Assembly: GCA_051453625.1 (NCBI GenBank)
Contig: JBOZIK010000001.1
Coordinates: 101,345,948 to 101,409,870, forward strand
From: Welwitschia mirabilis
Lineage: Eukaryota > Gnetophyta > Gnetopsida > Welwitschiales
Reading direction: 5' to 3'
Length of the DNA stretch: 63,923 nt
Shown: one piece after another, positions 10,361-21,835 of the stretch
How positions within the stretch are numbered: position 1 is the stretch's first letter
How the letters are laid out: each line of letters begins with the position of its first letter
Made by a program: the position numbers and the translations under genes
Notes under the pieces: model-generated
The model's input: the letters and a program-made list of their open reading frames with translations, nothing else
What the model was told of the DNA's origin: nothing
Database searches by the model: none

Positions 10361-10860
10361 AACTGATATCTAGATAGTGGTTGCTTAAGGCATATGTTAG
10401 GAAAAAAATCAAGCTTTTAATACCTGAGGAGCATACATGAAGGAGAAGTAATTTTTGAAAAGAATAAAAAAGTGGAGATAGAAGGTAGAGGATGCATCAA
10501 GAGAGGGAAGTTGCCTAAACTTGATTAGGTGCTTTATGTAAATGGATTAAAACATAATTTATTAAGTGTGAGTTAATTATATAACAAAGGTTACAAAGTA
10601 ATTTTTGATAAATCAAAATGTAAATTTATAGATGAGAAAACAAATGTTTTTATCTTTTCTATAAAATGAATGGATATGTTTATAGAGTAGATCCTAAATT
10701 GATTGATCAATCATTTCATGCAAACTATGATATTAGGTTAAATCTTAATGAAACTGAACATTTTCTAGTAAATTCTGATGTAGTATTTCATGTTTGTAAT
10801 TTTTCAATCATAAAAATTATCTGGGGTTTAGTCACTATTCCTTTGCTAATTGCAGGGTAG
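10361..10860 (+). pseudogene. Copia protease / pre-integrase segment of element B
   Basis: The Y-L-D-S-G-C motif at 10367-10384, followed by RHMLG, is the aspartic-protease-region signature (W-x-L-D-S-G-C/A) of SIRE-type pol; the Trp before it is now TGA. Downstream come EGRGCIKRG, VLYVNGLKHNLLSVS and GYKVIFDK, the block between protease and integrase. Homology fades after about 10700, and from about 10860 the sequence becomes GTCGAC-rich non-coding DNA. Integrase, RT and RNase H are absent. Confidence 0.85.
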
Positions 10861-11208
10861 TCAACCAGATCTATGATTTGGTTGACCAGATGTAATCGGT
10901 CGACTGGACTAAAATCACCTGAACTCCTTTCAGTACTGTAGACCTATGTCTTAACAGATTAACCAAAACCTTGAGCAGTTAACTGAACCTGATAGATTAC
11001 AATGCGAAAGTATAGTCAGTGGACTCGATTTCTTTTTTCATTTTATCCTATTTCACATAGTCTAAAAAAGAGATAAAACCATAAATTGATTTCATTGTAT
11101 TATAGTCCTCTCTAGATCTCAGATATAGTGCCTTTTTGTTAAGATTTAGAGCTTTGCTTCTAGATCTAGTGATTTTCTCAGTCCCTTTTTGCTTGTAATA
11201 GTCTTAAA
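10861..11208 (+). other. GTCGAC-rich spacer between pol remnant and extra ORF
   Basis: No coding frame. Contains motifs like those of the LTR array (GTAGTCAACCAGATC, TTGGTTGACCAGA, TCGGTCGACTGGACT at 10859-10910). A similar GTTGACC/GTCGACC-rich spacer occurs at the equivalent place in element C (about 29950-30330). Confidence 0.6.
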
Positions 11209-12238
11209 ATGATAGAAAGCTCATCCAAGAGAAGAATAAAAGAGGCTACCTCTAGGGATCTTGCTATTCTACCAAGGAATGTCAGAGAACGAGATTGCCT
11301 AGTTTTCTGACAAGTTTGAGAAGAAGGCTATGTGCTAGAAGTGGTCTGTAGCCACTTCTAAACTTAAAAAACTAAAGGAAGTCATCAAACTCTTGAGAGA
11401 TCAAGACCTTGACCATTTCTTGGGTGTTTCTGATTTGGATTATCCCTTTCTTACTAGAATTTTTTATTATAATGATTCTTTTGATTGTGATATTATAACC
11501 CTTGAAAACTTTATTTTGGGAAAGCAGATAAGAGTGATAGCCAATCTTGTTTTAGAGCTGGCTAATCTTCTAAGGAGGAACTATAAAGAGTTTTAGCCTC
11601 TTTGGGACAACATGAAAGATAAGCTTGCGGTTACCAGGGAGCTGTGTGGTAAGTTGCATACTTAGAAGCACACTTTGTCTACTTATTTGTTGACTCCAAA
11701 ATACTTCTTTCTTTATTTGATTTTTACTTATAACTTTTTACCTTTGGCTGGCCATCATGATGAGGCCTTCTGCTATCGAGCCTATTGGATGTATTTGGTA
11801 GGAACTAAGCATTTTATTGATACTCTTGCCATAATACTAAAGAATATAGCCTTGTAGTTGAAGTATCATAGAACTAGGGATTTATCCTACTTTATACTTA
11901 TCATCAACATTTGCCATCATTTTCGAGTCACTTTCCATTCTAACTTGGAAATCCTTCAGCCTATGACATCCATTGGGCGCCCAACCTTATCTTGCATGCA
12001 TATTTTTACCCCCTCCAAGAAATCTTTAAAATCTCCTTCACCTAAGAAAGCCTCTCTTGATGAGGCCCTCTTATATTTGAGATAGATTGACTCCCGTATT
12101 AGACATATAAATAAAGCCCTCATTGCAACTGGATATGATATTACTGATACCTTAGCAAAAGAAACTAGTTCGGCACACATAAGAGGTGATGAAGAAGAAT
12201 TAGAGGAAGACTTTGAAGAAGAAGAAGAAGAAGAATAA
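11209..12238 (+). pseudogene. Extra ORF of element B, plant-transposon-protein-like
   Basis: From ATG 11209 a protein-like text runs to the stop at 12236-12238, with one or more frameshifts before 11393 and in-frame stops mostly of CAA/CAG/TGG origin. Features: LRDQDLDHFLGVSDLDYPFL near the start of the second frame, a hydrophobic middle (11690-11860), an FILIINICHHFRV-like segment, a basic Ser/Pro/Lys stretch (12010-12060), and a final poly-Glu tail. This order resembles the 'putative plant transposon protein' family found as a cargo ORF in plant LTR elements; that is a judgement from pattern only. Element C has a similar ORF in the same place. Confidence 0.6.
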
Positions 12239-12855
12239 GAAGAGGAGTATAATTGAAATTTTTCAGATTATATTTTGTGTTCTCTTCTTTGTAATTAATG
12301 TCAAAGTAAGGAGAATTAGTTATGTTATTAAAAATTTTTATAATCTCAGTTATATACTCTTAATGAGTATTTTTACTTTGTTATGCTTGCATATTAGTTC
12401 TGTAATGTTTTTCTATATTTAATGAATGAAATTATCTATTTTAGCATAAAATCTGTATTATTTGGTATGTCATTTGGTATCCTAAAACTTGTTGTGCCTT
12501 TCACAAATTATATATGTCAAATATATTTTCTTGTGATATCATATGTACTTAATTTAAAAAGCTTAAATTCTTTGACATTTGGAAATGAATTAAAATTTAG
12601 ATTATCTAATTTAATAGTAACTAAGTGTTCATGATCACATTATGTCTATTATAAAGATGTGCCTTTTAAACTTTCAAATGTGCATACTAAATTGGTTGCA
12701 TTCAAAGCATAAAATTTGTTTGTTGAAAATGCCTTAACTTATCTCAAACTGGAATATTATTTTGCAAATAAGTATTTTGTAAGGGGTAGTTTTTCTATAA
12801 GCTCAAATTTTGTCACAACTAAGTATCGTTAGCCATCAATATCAAAGGGGGGGAT
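12239..12855 (+). other. 3' untranslated part and polypurine tract of element B
   Basis: AT-rich with two small open frames (12213-12422, 12422-12634) of hydrophobic, biased composition that I regard as chance. It ends in ATCAAAGGGGGGGAT (about 12841-12855), a strong polypurine tract directly before the 3' LTR. Confidence 0.75.
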
Positions 12856-14359
12856 TATTGAATTATGTTTTACCAATTGATGGCAAACTAATATTTTCTG
12901 TATAGCAAAATTTGTGTATCTTATGCAGAAGAAGTTATATTTCTTGCATGTTAAAAGATGGAATAGAATTGGTTAATTTTTGAGCATTAGAAACCTGTCA
13001 GTTTATTTATCCTCAAGATGGAATTGAACGAATTTTCAAGGGGTTGACCACACCTGAAGTAGATAGGAAAAATGAACTACATCTAAAGAAATCGACCAGA
13101 CTAGATTTTGATGGGGTCAACCAGACTTGTAACCTCAAAAACTAGTATTCCTAAACCAAATGAAAAGAAGTCGATTAAACCTATATGGGGTTAATTGGAT
13201 TTGAGGACATGACATATAGTATCCCTGGACTGAATGATAAGGGTCGATCGGACCTATGATGGGGTCAACCAAACCCGAACACTATGTATTTCATACGCCT
13301 GAATCGATCATCAAGGGGTTAACCGAACCTAGGATGGGGTCAACTAGACTCAATGCAAGAATCTGAAAAGAAAGTTTATTAGAAGAGTGGACAACCCAAT
13401 GAATAGCAGACAACTAGACTGGGGTTAACCAGACCCAGATGGAGTCAACTAGAAAGGAAGCCATAAGAAATTAGGGCAACCAAATTTTTCACACAGGTAA
13501 CCTGTGTAATGCACAGCACCACATGGAGTTAACCAGATTTTTATGAGGTCGACTAGATGCAGTGGAAATGAAATTTTTCTAAACATTATGTATCTATTAT
13601 GTAATCATTAGGCAGCCATTTTCTAGCCGTTGGAGGCACAATTCAAATGCAATAAATGCTAAAGGCCTTCCATTATAAATAGCTAAGCCATAGATGCTCA
13701 AAGAATCTTTTTGGAATTACTTTTCATTTCGAAAAATATTTTGGATCTGAAAGATCAAGCTTTGTATTTGGGTGATTATCATTTTTATACCTTGGCATCC
13801 ACATTTATAACTGAAAGAGATCTACTACTAACATATTCTCTACATTCAAGATTAGATTTAGAGCTTCATTAGTTGTACTTCTATAGGAGGAAAGCTCCAT
13901 CAAATGTACTGATTTCAGAATGAGTAATATTTGTGCTTTTGAGGTATCACTACATTATTATACTATTTTCTAAAGGTTGAGACTAAGCCTTGAAAAGTTC
14001 ATTCTAAAGGTTGAGACTAAGCCTTGAAAGTCTGTTCTAAANNNNNNNNNNNNNNNNNNNNNNNNNNNNNNNNNNNNNNNNNNNNNNNNNNNNNNNNNNN
14101 NNNNNNNNNNNNNNNNNNNNNNNNNNNNNNNNNNNNNNNNNNNNNNNNNNNNNNNNNNNNNNNNNNNNNNNNNNNNNNNNNNNNNNNNTGTGCTTTCATT
14201 TTTTGATTCTCTACTTTTAGTATTTTATCATATTGTGCACTTCCTAGAATATTTATTTATGTATGCAAGTTATATTTTAAATTGATTTTGTTTAGAATAT
14301 TTATTGCATTTTATTTTAAAGAACCTATTGACCTCCCTCTAGGGTTTTTGATCCTATCA
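12856..14359 (+). repeat. 3' LTR of element B
   Basis: Collinear with the 5' LTR and includes the paired-motif array and the start of the 34-bp repeat. It begins TATTGAATT, so the terminal TG has become TA. Ends CCTATCA, followed by TGAGA (14360-14364). An N-run (14042-14188) hides most of the 34-bp array. Confidence 0.9.
14042..14188. other. Assembly gap (147 N)
   Basis: Unknown bases inside the tandem-repeat part of the 3' LTR of B, where short-read assembly would be expected to fail. Confidence 0.99.
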
Positions 14360-14529
14360 TGAGAATCGTGAATTATCATAGTCCCTAGTATGATCCATGA
14401 AAGATAAAGATAAAGGTTAAAGAAATCCCTAGTCGTAAGATAAACAAGATAAGATCAAGATTTCAAGTGATGAACTTACAGAAATAAAATGAGAACAACC
14501 AATAAACTTTTCATATATTTTTCTTTTCC

Positions 14530-14830
14530 TCCACTGTGTCATTCAGTGATTGTGAGGTTCAATGCCTTATTTGGTGATTTATGAATTTATCATAAATTTT
14601 TCATATATTTTGCTTTTCCTCCATTACCTCATTTGGCAATCTATGGAGTTCACTGCCTCATTCGACAATCTATGGATTTTCCATATTCTCATACTCTACT
14701 ATCTCATTTGGTAATCTATAAAATCAACTACTTCATTTGATAATCTATGGTTCTATCAATTCCACTATTTCATTTGGGAATATATGCATTCTCACGTTCC
14801 ACTGCCTCATTCGGAGATTTGTAAAACTCT
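14530..14830. repeat. Degenerate tandem repeat (TGCCTCATTYGGCAATCTATGG)
   Basis: Seven to eight diverged copies of a ~40-bp unit with core CCTCATTYGRCAATCTATGG, in the U3 part of the 5' LTR of element A, e.g. near 14625, 14661, 14703, 14737 and 14800. Absent from the left LTR because of its deletion. Confidence 0.7.
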
Positions 14831-15356
14831 CATTTCCATGAGATTTGTTATTCAAGATATTATAAGAAGATGTAAGAACAAGATACATCATCAAGATATA
14901 AATCCTTAATAAGAGTAAACTTTAGATTACAATCACACTTGACTTCTAAAATATTTATAAAGAAGATGATAGAACAAAGTACTCATAACTAGGATTATTA
15001 CTCGCAATTTTATAATTTATTAAGAAAGTGGTAAATCAATCATCTAATTAAACTTTAAAATGAATGTAAGAATTATGAACAAAATAAAGATGCAAGTAAA
15101 GAACCATTTAAAGATGCACATAAGATTTGAGAATAAAATAGGACCACATAAAGATGCAATAATAAGGACCATACAAGAATTCAATAAAATATCCTAGGAC
15201 CATACCCAAAATTAGATGAATACTTTGTGAACTTCTAAAGACTCTAAGTATTTCCAACCTCCAAGGTATAAATTATCAGAATCGAAGTCTCAAAATTGTC
15301 AAGATTAATAATAGAGGATTTCTTAAAAGTTTGTAAATAATAGGAGAAGGAAGTTC

Positions 15357-15364
15357 TATTTATA
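15357..15364 (-). promoter_or_regulatory. TATA box of element A LTR
   Basis: Minus strand TATAAATA in the context TTGTTATAAATAGAACTTCC, inside the segment missing from the left LTR. Pyrimidine-rich sequence follows, as is common at retroelement transcription starts. Promoter assignment is inference from position and motif. Confidence 0.6.
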
Positions 15365-15839
15365 ACAAGAGGATGTAGGAATATGAAGAGACACGAGGAT
15401 ATGCAGAGATACAAACATGAAAAGAAGGTGCTAAGAATTCCATAACCTATAATCATTACCTTGCCTGGCCACTGGGTGCATTAATATTTTATTATAACAA
15501 TAAATAATAAATATTCAACATTCCACAACTTGCAATTATATGATAAAGAATTACTATAAGCCAGTTAGAAAGTAATTCCAATAGCCACATAAAAATATTT
15601 TCTATAATAAATAAATGTTAAATTAAAATTAAAGAAAGTGCAACATCATAATTATGAGCATTATGTAGCATGCACTAATAAAATAAAAATATTAAAATAA
15701 ACTAGCATATTGCATCCCAATAATTGTAATAATTACAAGAGTCATTTTGCATGCAAAAACATAAGAAATAAGAAAATAAAAAAAGTATACTAATCATGTT
15801 ATTCAAATGCAACAGTTACAAAAAGGGGAAAAAATAATA

Positions 15840-15905
15840 TAACCACTACGTTAGCCACTAATTTAGTCACTAATTTAGCTACTACTTTAGCCACTAATTT
15901 AGGTT
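15840..15905. repeat. Short tandem repeat TTAGCCACTAAT
   Basis: Five to six copies of (T)TTAGYCACTAA / TTTAGCTACTAC, about 12-15 bp each, in the 5' LTR of element A. Confidence 0.8.
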
Positions 15906-16120
15906 AAAAAAAGCACTTACAATAATAATTCTAGTATAATAACTTACCTCAAATTAATTACATCTTAATAATAAGAAAATAAATAAAGAATAAATAAAGA
16001 ATACAACGATTAAATTATCTTATTGATCTACATAATAATAGAGTCATTTTTAATTTAATTTTTACTTACATAATTATATTAAATCTTTGGACTTTGAAAA
16101 TTTGAGCATAATGTAAGGAT

Positions 16121-17500
16121 ATGTATAATGCTTTTGCTTAATTATTACATACCTTACTCTAACTTTTGTAATGCAGAAGAGCTTTAGTGATTGAATTGTT
16201 ATTATGATACGTTGATATGATGTTGAGCTTTCATGAACATATGGAGTGTGACCTTTAAAAAGTTAGAAGATAAGGGAGTGTTTGAACTCTTGGATTGATT
16301 AGTTGAGGCTTGGTTAAGATTATCTTATTTCATAAAAAATTTAGGTGGATCCTTCATCTAGGCTTGTAAATGTTGGAATAATAATTGTTTACTCTTTGAT
16401 TTTGCCATTTTTATCCCATAGCATTGATTTATTATTTTACTACACCTTAAAACATAGAGACGGATTGATAATTTAAGGTTTCATGAATATTCTCAAGATT
16501 ATTTTATAAGGAGAAGGTGGAATAGTAGGTTTAGAAATTGTACTAAGAGCCTCAATCTTCTTAAAAAGCTCTTCCCACTTTTAATTGATTTCATTATTGT
16601 TAGGCATTTTAAAGATACTAGTGGACCTAATAGAGTATTGTAATCATGTTGGTTCATTAGGATTATATTTGTTCTTTAAACTCTCATCTACAATCTCAAG
16701 AAAATTCCAAGATTCATCAATTTATAGGTCTAGAAAAATACATTTATACATCATCTCTAAAAGTTGCCGATGGTTAGATGATAGTCCTTTATGAAAGAAA
16801 CTTATGTCTATTCCTTACTCAAAACCATATTTAGGCATTTAAGAAGTGCATTTCTAGGGTGTAAAAGAAGGTTTCACTATTTTTTATTAAAAGTAAAGTA
16901 TATCTTATATAATGACATTGGTTTTGTAACTAGGGAAGACTTTAATAATAAAATCCTAATTAAGTTTATCTTAAGTAGTGATAGAAATAGGTTTTAGGAT
17001 TTATAGCCAAGATTTTACCTCTTCTTTGAGGAGAAAATGAGAACAAAGTTAATCTAAGTGCATTGGATCCATTAGATCTTTAAGGGATTATAGAAAGAAC
17101 GCATTCAAATTCCTTAAGATGTAAGTAAGGATCCTTAGACTCTAAACCATGAAAATGTGAAAGAGTTAAATAAGTACTAATTTAAAGTCAATTCTATTAG
17201 CATTAGGAAGATAGAGAATACAAGAGGATGTACTTAGAACTTATGCTTGAAGATATTATTTTAAGGTTCATCTAGGTTGGTTAAACTTAGAATTACTTTT
17301 AGAGTTATGAGATTGAAAACCTAATGGATGTATGAGTTTTTTTAGGGTTTATATTATAAATGGATTCTAAGGTTTTGCTTTATTTTCAAATTGATAGGAA
17401 TTCATTATAGTCTACCATCAAGTATTCATTTGTAGTTTATGAAACATAATAAAACAATTAGGAAAAGTTACATTTTTGGATACACATGGTATGTAAAAGG
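16121..17500 (-). pseudogene. Athila-like gypsy gag fragment
   Basis: Minus-strand reading over 16560-16820 gives FFHKGLSSNHRQLLEMM...FLDL, followed about 16 residues later by WNFLEIVDES, which matches the FY.GL....R..VD...GG.FL...EEAWEF.ED.A pattern of Athila/Tat capsid in order and spacing. Further left, EELFKKIEALSTISKPTIPPSP fits the gag C-terminal part. Several stops and frameshifts interrupt it. Element A's right LTR ends at 16115, so A inserted into this element. Confidence 0.65.
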
Positions 17501-18497
17501 TATCAAAAGGACATAAACATAAATTCACCAAAGCTTAAGAAGTTTTAATGTAATTAGCTAGTGATGCTAGTGAGGCCGGAAAGCGGTGTTGTGATTTGAT
17601 TTAAAATAGATTCGATAAAAAATAAAATGAGCTTCAAAATGACTAACAGTTTAGGATGATATGTCACGACAACTAACTAACAAGTAAAGACTGAATGTAG
17701 ATAATGGAAAGGGGTAATGCAAAAATAAAAACTATAATGTAGTGTAATGTAAGAACAAATGTGCAATTCTCTGAGTTTTTTACTGATAATGTTCTTCTTC
17801 AAAACTCGTCCTTAAGTACCTACTAAGAAAGTCACCTGAGATAAAAAAGGAAAGAAATGATAAAAGAAATGGTAAAAAGAGAAGATAAATAAAGAATCTT
17901 TTTCAGTTTATTGATGTCTTTTCTTTAGAACTATAAAAGATAAGCCCTTGCAAAAAAAATTGATATACTATTGTAGAAACTTTTTGAACAAAAATAAAAT
18001 AAAAAGAAAATAAAATGAAAATAGGAAAAAAAAAGAAAAATATAAGAAGGAAAAAAGTCATCAGATCAAGTTCCATTGATCAATTCCTACAAGAAAATTT
18101 GATATACTATTCTAGATAATGTTTACATGAAAAACAAGAAAAAAAAAATAAAACAAAAATAGAAGGAAAGAAAAAGAAGAAAAATAAAAGAATAAAAGAA
18201 GTTACCAAATTAAGTTCCATTAATTAAGTGCTAGGTATGATCAACGTCAAACCATTAGTAATAAATAGAAAAAGGAAAAAAATTTAGAAATAAATCAATA
18301 ATTAAAAAAAAATAATATAAAAGAAAAGAACTCAAAANNNNNNNNNNNNNNNNNNNNNNNNNNNNNNNNNNNNNNNNNNNNNNNNNNNNNNNNNNNNNNN
18401 NNNNNNNNNNNNNNNNNNNNNNNNNNNNNNNNNNNNNCAAAAGGAGTACAAAAATGTAAATTTTTTGCATGCCCTACTATACCTATTTTGTCACTAT
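17501..18497 (-). other. Leader of the Athila-like element
   Basis: Purine-rich on the plus strand and without coding potential. It holds a two-copy repeat of about 142 bp (roughly 17946-18235; core TTGATATACTATTSTAG plus A/G-rich filler) and an assembly gap. A GC-richer block at about 17560-17600 (minus strand AACACCGCTTTCCGGCC) is vaguely like a tRNA-Asp PBS, but a better candidate lies at 18498. Confidence 0.45.
18338..18437. other. Assembly gap (100 N)
   Basis: Exactly 100 N, probably a scaffold gap of unknown size, lying in A/G-rich low-complexity sequence. Confidence 0.99.
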
Positions 18498-18514
18498 CCC
18501 TAGCAATGGAGCTA
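18498..18514 (-). promoter_or_regulatory. Decayed tRNA-Asp-type primer-binding site
   Basis: Minus strand TAGCTCCATTGCTAGGG against the Athila-type TGGCGCCATTGCCGGGG: four differences, three of them transitions. Position right of a minus-strand gag and left of an LTR with a TATA box fits. Confidence 0.6.
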
Positions 18515-18525
18515 AAAAAACTATT

Positions 18526-19760
18526 TGTGGTAAAACATGACATGCTTATATCTATCACTAATGTGTGATAAATAGTAAGGTTCTTCTAAGGATACAAATA
18601 TTATTTGGATAAACCTAAATTTTACTAATAATACTAAGACTTTCCTTTGTAGTATAGTCATACTGTCACTCTTTCACAAGGATACAAGTCATGGCCTACA
18701 AATAGATGAAGAACAATAATAATGAGTATAAGAAATAGAAACGATATAAGAGAATTAGGAATAATAAATAGCATCAACACTACCATAATGCAAGAAAAGC
18801 ATAAGTTCTATAAGTAAATCCTTTTAGCTTTTACTATAGCTCAAGCATAGTGGCATAATCTAATCCCCGATAGACATGAGGGTAATGTCTCTAGGCCATA
18901 TAGCCTTCATAATAGGAATGTTATAAGCATAAAAAGTAGGGGTCTCCCAAGATAAATCAAATAAATATTTAAGTTATACAAGCTAGAGTAAAAAGAAGAA
19001 CCACTAAATAGTTTAAAGTAATAACATGCCTTAGACAATCCTAAGAATAAGAATTATGAGATTCATCACAACTTGATAATAAAGTAATGCTAAGGAAAGA
19101 ACATGTAACACTTTATTATTAGAAAAGTAAAAGAATACAATTCATGAAAAGTACTTATGCTAATTCATAAAGAATCATGCTAGCTTAAAAGCTAGCCCAT
19201 TCATAATAAAAGGATTAGAAAGAAGACATAACTAAGGCTCCAATAATATCTTGTATAATATGTTAAATAATAAGATGACTTAAAATGAAGTAAAGTAAGT
19301 TATTTATAGGCCTAAATTAGGGTTTTTGATTAGGATTTGTAATGTCTAATGGGGTTATTCTTTAGAATGGCCAAAGTTTACATAGTCGTCCTTTAGTCAT
19401 GGGGCTAATTTAAGGAGTTTTTCTTAGAAAATATTCTTTGTTTATCTTCTACTTTTGGAAATGGCTTGAATGATTTATTTCATTGAGATGATTTAAGAAA
19501 ATAAGCATGGCTCCATGATATGCATAAAACCATCATCACCACTCTTAGAATTGATACTCCCATCAATAATGCCTAGCACACCTCCATATTTTACCACAAT
19601 GCTCCTTATGATGTAAATATCTTGCAAAATAATAATGTTAAGGAAGATTATTAGTAAAACTAGATTCCCATGGCCTTAAGCACAATAAATACATAAAAGG
19701 ATTGTGATGATTAATTAGACATGCTAATACGCCTATATTTTTTGCTATAAATGTCAAATT
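18526..19760 (-). repeat. 5' LTR of the Athila-like element (approximate)
   Basis: Begins near TGTGGTAAAACATGACATG at 18526; the outer boundary is not visible. Contains a minus-strand TATAAATA at 19301-19308. The left partner LTR is outside the window. Confidence 0.45.
19301..19308 (-). promoter_or_regulatory. TATA box in the Athila-like LTR
   Basis: Minus strand GGCCTATAAATAACTTACTT, the only good TATA motif here, with the PBS about 800 bp downstream, a normal U3-R-U5 layout for such LTRs. Confidence 0.5.
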
Positions 19761-19769
19761 TTTTTATGC

Positions 19770-21160
19770 TATCATCAACCGTAAAATAAGAATAAACAAA
19801 ACAAGAATAATAAGAATAACAAAGAGAAGAGGGATAAAGACCCTAAAATTGTAATTATAAGTGATGATGTGATTAGTTAAGAAATATTCATAAGTAATGA
19901 TGGAATGATAGTTATAAACTCAAGAGAATTAAAACATATGGATAGTAGTAAGGGATACTTGATAGATATTCATGAAATCCTTAAAAACATCATGAAATAA
20001 ATAACCATTAGTGATGAAACGAAACTACAAGTAGGTTAATCAAAAACTAATAAGCTATTATTTTTTACCATAATGAACACCCTCTACATTTCAAACCTTA
20101 AAACTATAATATCAGTTTTATTCCTACCTAAGGATGGTTCTAAAGTTAAGTTTGGTTGTTAAAAGGAAAAAAAAGGATTAGTCATGATGTATTATAGAAA
20201 AATACAAATGATACATTAAAGAAAATCACAATAGATGAATTTTCATCTTACAAGTAAAAGGAACCAATTATAAGGATATTTCAACTATTAAGATAGACAA
20301 CCAAATTCTTCATCATCAAATATTAGGACATACGAACTTCAGAGTTCTTAAGAAATTACATCAAGTGAGTGATGAAATTTAAAAATTCAAAATTGAAGGG
20401 CTAGTCTATGAAGATTATAAGATGGTTGAAATACACTATAAGCCATTTCTAAAGACTAGGAGAAGAGGTGCAGATGTGAAACTAAAATTCATCCATAATA
20501 ACTTATGTGGACCATTACTTATTTTTTCTTAAAAGGAGAAAACTAATCACTTACTTTCATTAATTGTTATAATAGGATCTAGTTTGCATACCTCAAATAA
20601 AACTGATCTCAAATTCTTAAAATTTTAAAGTGTTTTACACATTGATGAAAACATAGATAACCCTACAAACTAAAAGGCTTAGAATAAATGAAGGAAAAGA
20701 ATATGTATAAACTAAGTTTTATGATAAACTTTAAAAGTCTAAAAGTCAACATAAGTAACCCCATCTTATATACCTTAACTTAATATATGACACATTTTAA
20801 GGAAAAAGAAAAAAAAATTAATCATGAAGATGATTAGAAGTATTATTTATAAGACGTGTTCCATTATTTTTGTTAACATAAGTTATTAAAATAGTCATTT
20901 ATCTTAAAAATAGACTTACTACAAAAGATCTAAATGATGGTCTTCTAGTACAAAGATGATCTGCTATGAAATTATCCTACACTTACCTAGGAATTTTAGA
21001 ATAAAATATTTCATGCATAATCTCCATAATAAAATAAACTATATAGCAAGGCTGAAACCTATTTTAATTTTGATTATTATGATAAAACTAAAGCCCATTT
21101 ATTATAGGATCCAACTTCTATAAGAGTCATTGTTACTTAAGATATTATCTTTAATGCACA
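19770..21160 (+). pseudogene. Copia protease-integrase remnant
   Basis: From about 19930 the plus strand carries the copia pre-integrase block (MNTLYISNLKTIISVL, 20070-20120). The integrase zinc finger follows: HHQILGHTNFRVLKKL from 20311, then V-Y-E-D-Y-K near 20405, where both Cys of the usual CX2C are Tyr (TGT to TAT). Next comes FIHNNLCGP (20485-20515), with the first catalytic Asp of H-T-D-L now Asn. Beyond 20700 similarity fades into the integrase-RT linker. RT is not seen. The left part abuts the Athila-like LTR, so this copia was probably cut by it or inserted beside it. Confidence 0.7.
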
Positions 21161-21589
21161 AATATAATTAATAATTATGTTTTATCCATAACATCTAATG
21201 ACCTAATTTTAATTAAAAAAGAGTTAATTAAACCTCTTGATAAGGATCTCAATCAAAATTCAAATGAACTAGATTTAAATGCTTGGTATTAAATTCTCAA
21301 ATCATGGAAGGAAATGATCATACTAGTGGTGAAGTAGAAATTGTTTCTACTATAGATGATGATGGTAAATAGAATTCAAGTTTACATAACAAAAAATATA
21401 TATGCCATATTAGGCAAAAAAGGTTTATGATTCATTACATGAAGAGGGAAGAATATTAATAGGAAAACATCTAAATCAAGCAACATAATATGGTATAGCA
21501 TTTATTTATAATCTGAATAAGACAAGTGACAAATCACTACTTAGTGTGAAAGAGGCCTTTGAAAACTTAAATTGTAAGAAGACGATATG

Positions 21590-21835
21590 AGAGTTATCAT
21601 AATTTAGAATATAATAATTCTACAAAGCTTATGATTTATCCCACACATATAAGGATGTAAAATAATTTTAATAAGTGAACTATTTAATCCCTAATGACTT
21701 ATCATATTTATTATTTAAATATATACATTACTATGAAGTTCTTCTAAATTCTTATTCTCAGTTTTCTTCTCTTTTTGTTGTAGTCTTAGGTAGATCCTTT
21801 CACATAATATCAATCATAGATTTCTTCAACTAGTA
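21590..21835 (+). repeat. Repeat copy 1, shared with 39470-39690
   Basis: About 240 bp collinear with 39470-39690, including GTAGTCTTAGGTAGATCCTTTCA (39640: GTAGTCTTAAGGAGGTCCTTTCA). Position at the edge of copia remnants suggests part of one copia family (integrase-RT linker). Its nature is otherwise unknown. Confidence 0.6.

Larger units (their letters stand above)
6955..14359 (+). mobile_element. SIRE/Maximus-like copia element B, plus strand, pol-deleted
   Basis: Complete ends: 5' LTR 6955-8616 (TGTTGAATT...CCTATCA), PBS 8619-8630, polypurine tract about 12843-12854, 3' LTR 12856-14359, and 5-bp duplications. The interior has a copia gag with zinc knuckle and coiled coil, a protease segment, then a sharp loss of integrase, RT and RNase H, then an extra ORF downstream. 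It would therefore have needed proteins from a relative to move, or lost pol after insertion. The order gag, coiled coil, protease, extra ORF, and the run AAAGGGGGGGAT before the 3' LTR fit SIRE/Maximus-type copia. Confidence 0.9.
77..16115 (-). mobile_element. LTR retrotransposon A, minus strand, nested
   Basis: Two copies of one long sequence bracket an interior. The left copy is 77-1023; the right copy is 6270-16115 and is interrupted by element B. Orientation is minus: a PBS (reverse complement GCTCTGATACCA) sits just left of the right LTR, and a purine-rich tract (minus strand) sits just right of the left LTR. The LTRs begin TG and end CA/TA, and 5-bp flanks AGGAA/AGGAT differ by one base. 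The interior (1024-6269) shows no clear reverse transcriptase or integrase, so the element looks non-autonomous or has been replaced internally. Its superfamily is unsure; the TGTAACACC start and LTR style resemble gypsy. The outer host sequence is an Athila-like gag. Confidence 0.75.
6270..16115 (-). repeat. 5' LTR of element A, split by element B
   Basis: Made of 6270-6954 and 14360-16115; the middle is element B plus its target duplication. Without B it is about 2.4 kb, against 0.95 kb for the left LTR. The extra length (about 14516-16035) holds a TATA box and local repeats, so this copy is the complete LTR and the left copy lost its promoter part. Confidence 0.7.

Noticed and set aside
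12180-12238. Poly-Glu tail as a sequencing artefact or microsatellite
   Set aside because: It is in frame with the ORF and ends in a stop; GAA slippage may have lengthened it but it belongs to the ORF.
12213-12634. Two small hydrophobic ORFs before the 3' LTR of B
   Set aside because: Composition follows the AT-rich 3' untranslated region; not seen in element C.
17560-17600. GC-richer block as the Athila primer-binding site
   Set aside because: Weaker match than 18498-18514 and not next to an LTR end; left as a leader feature.
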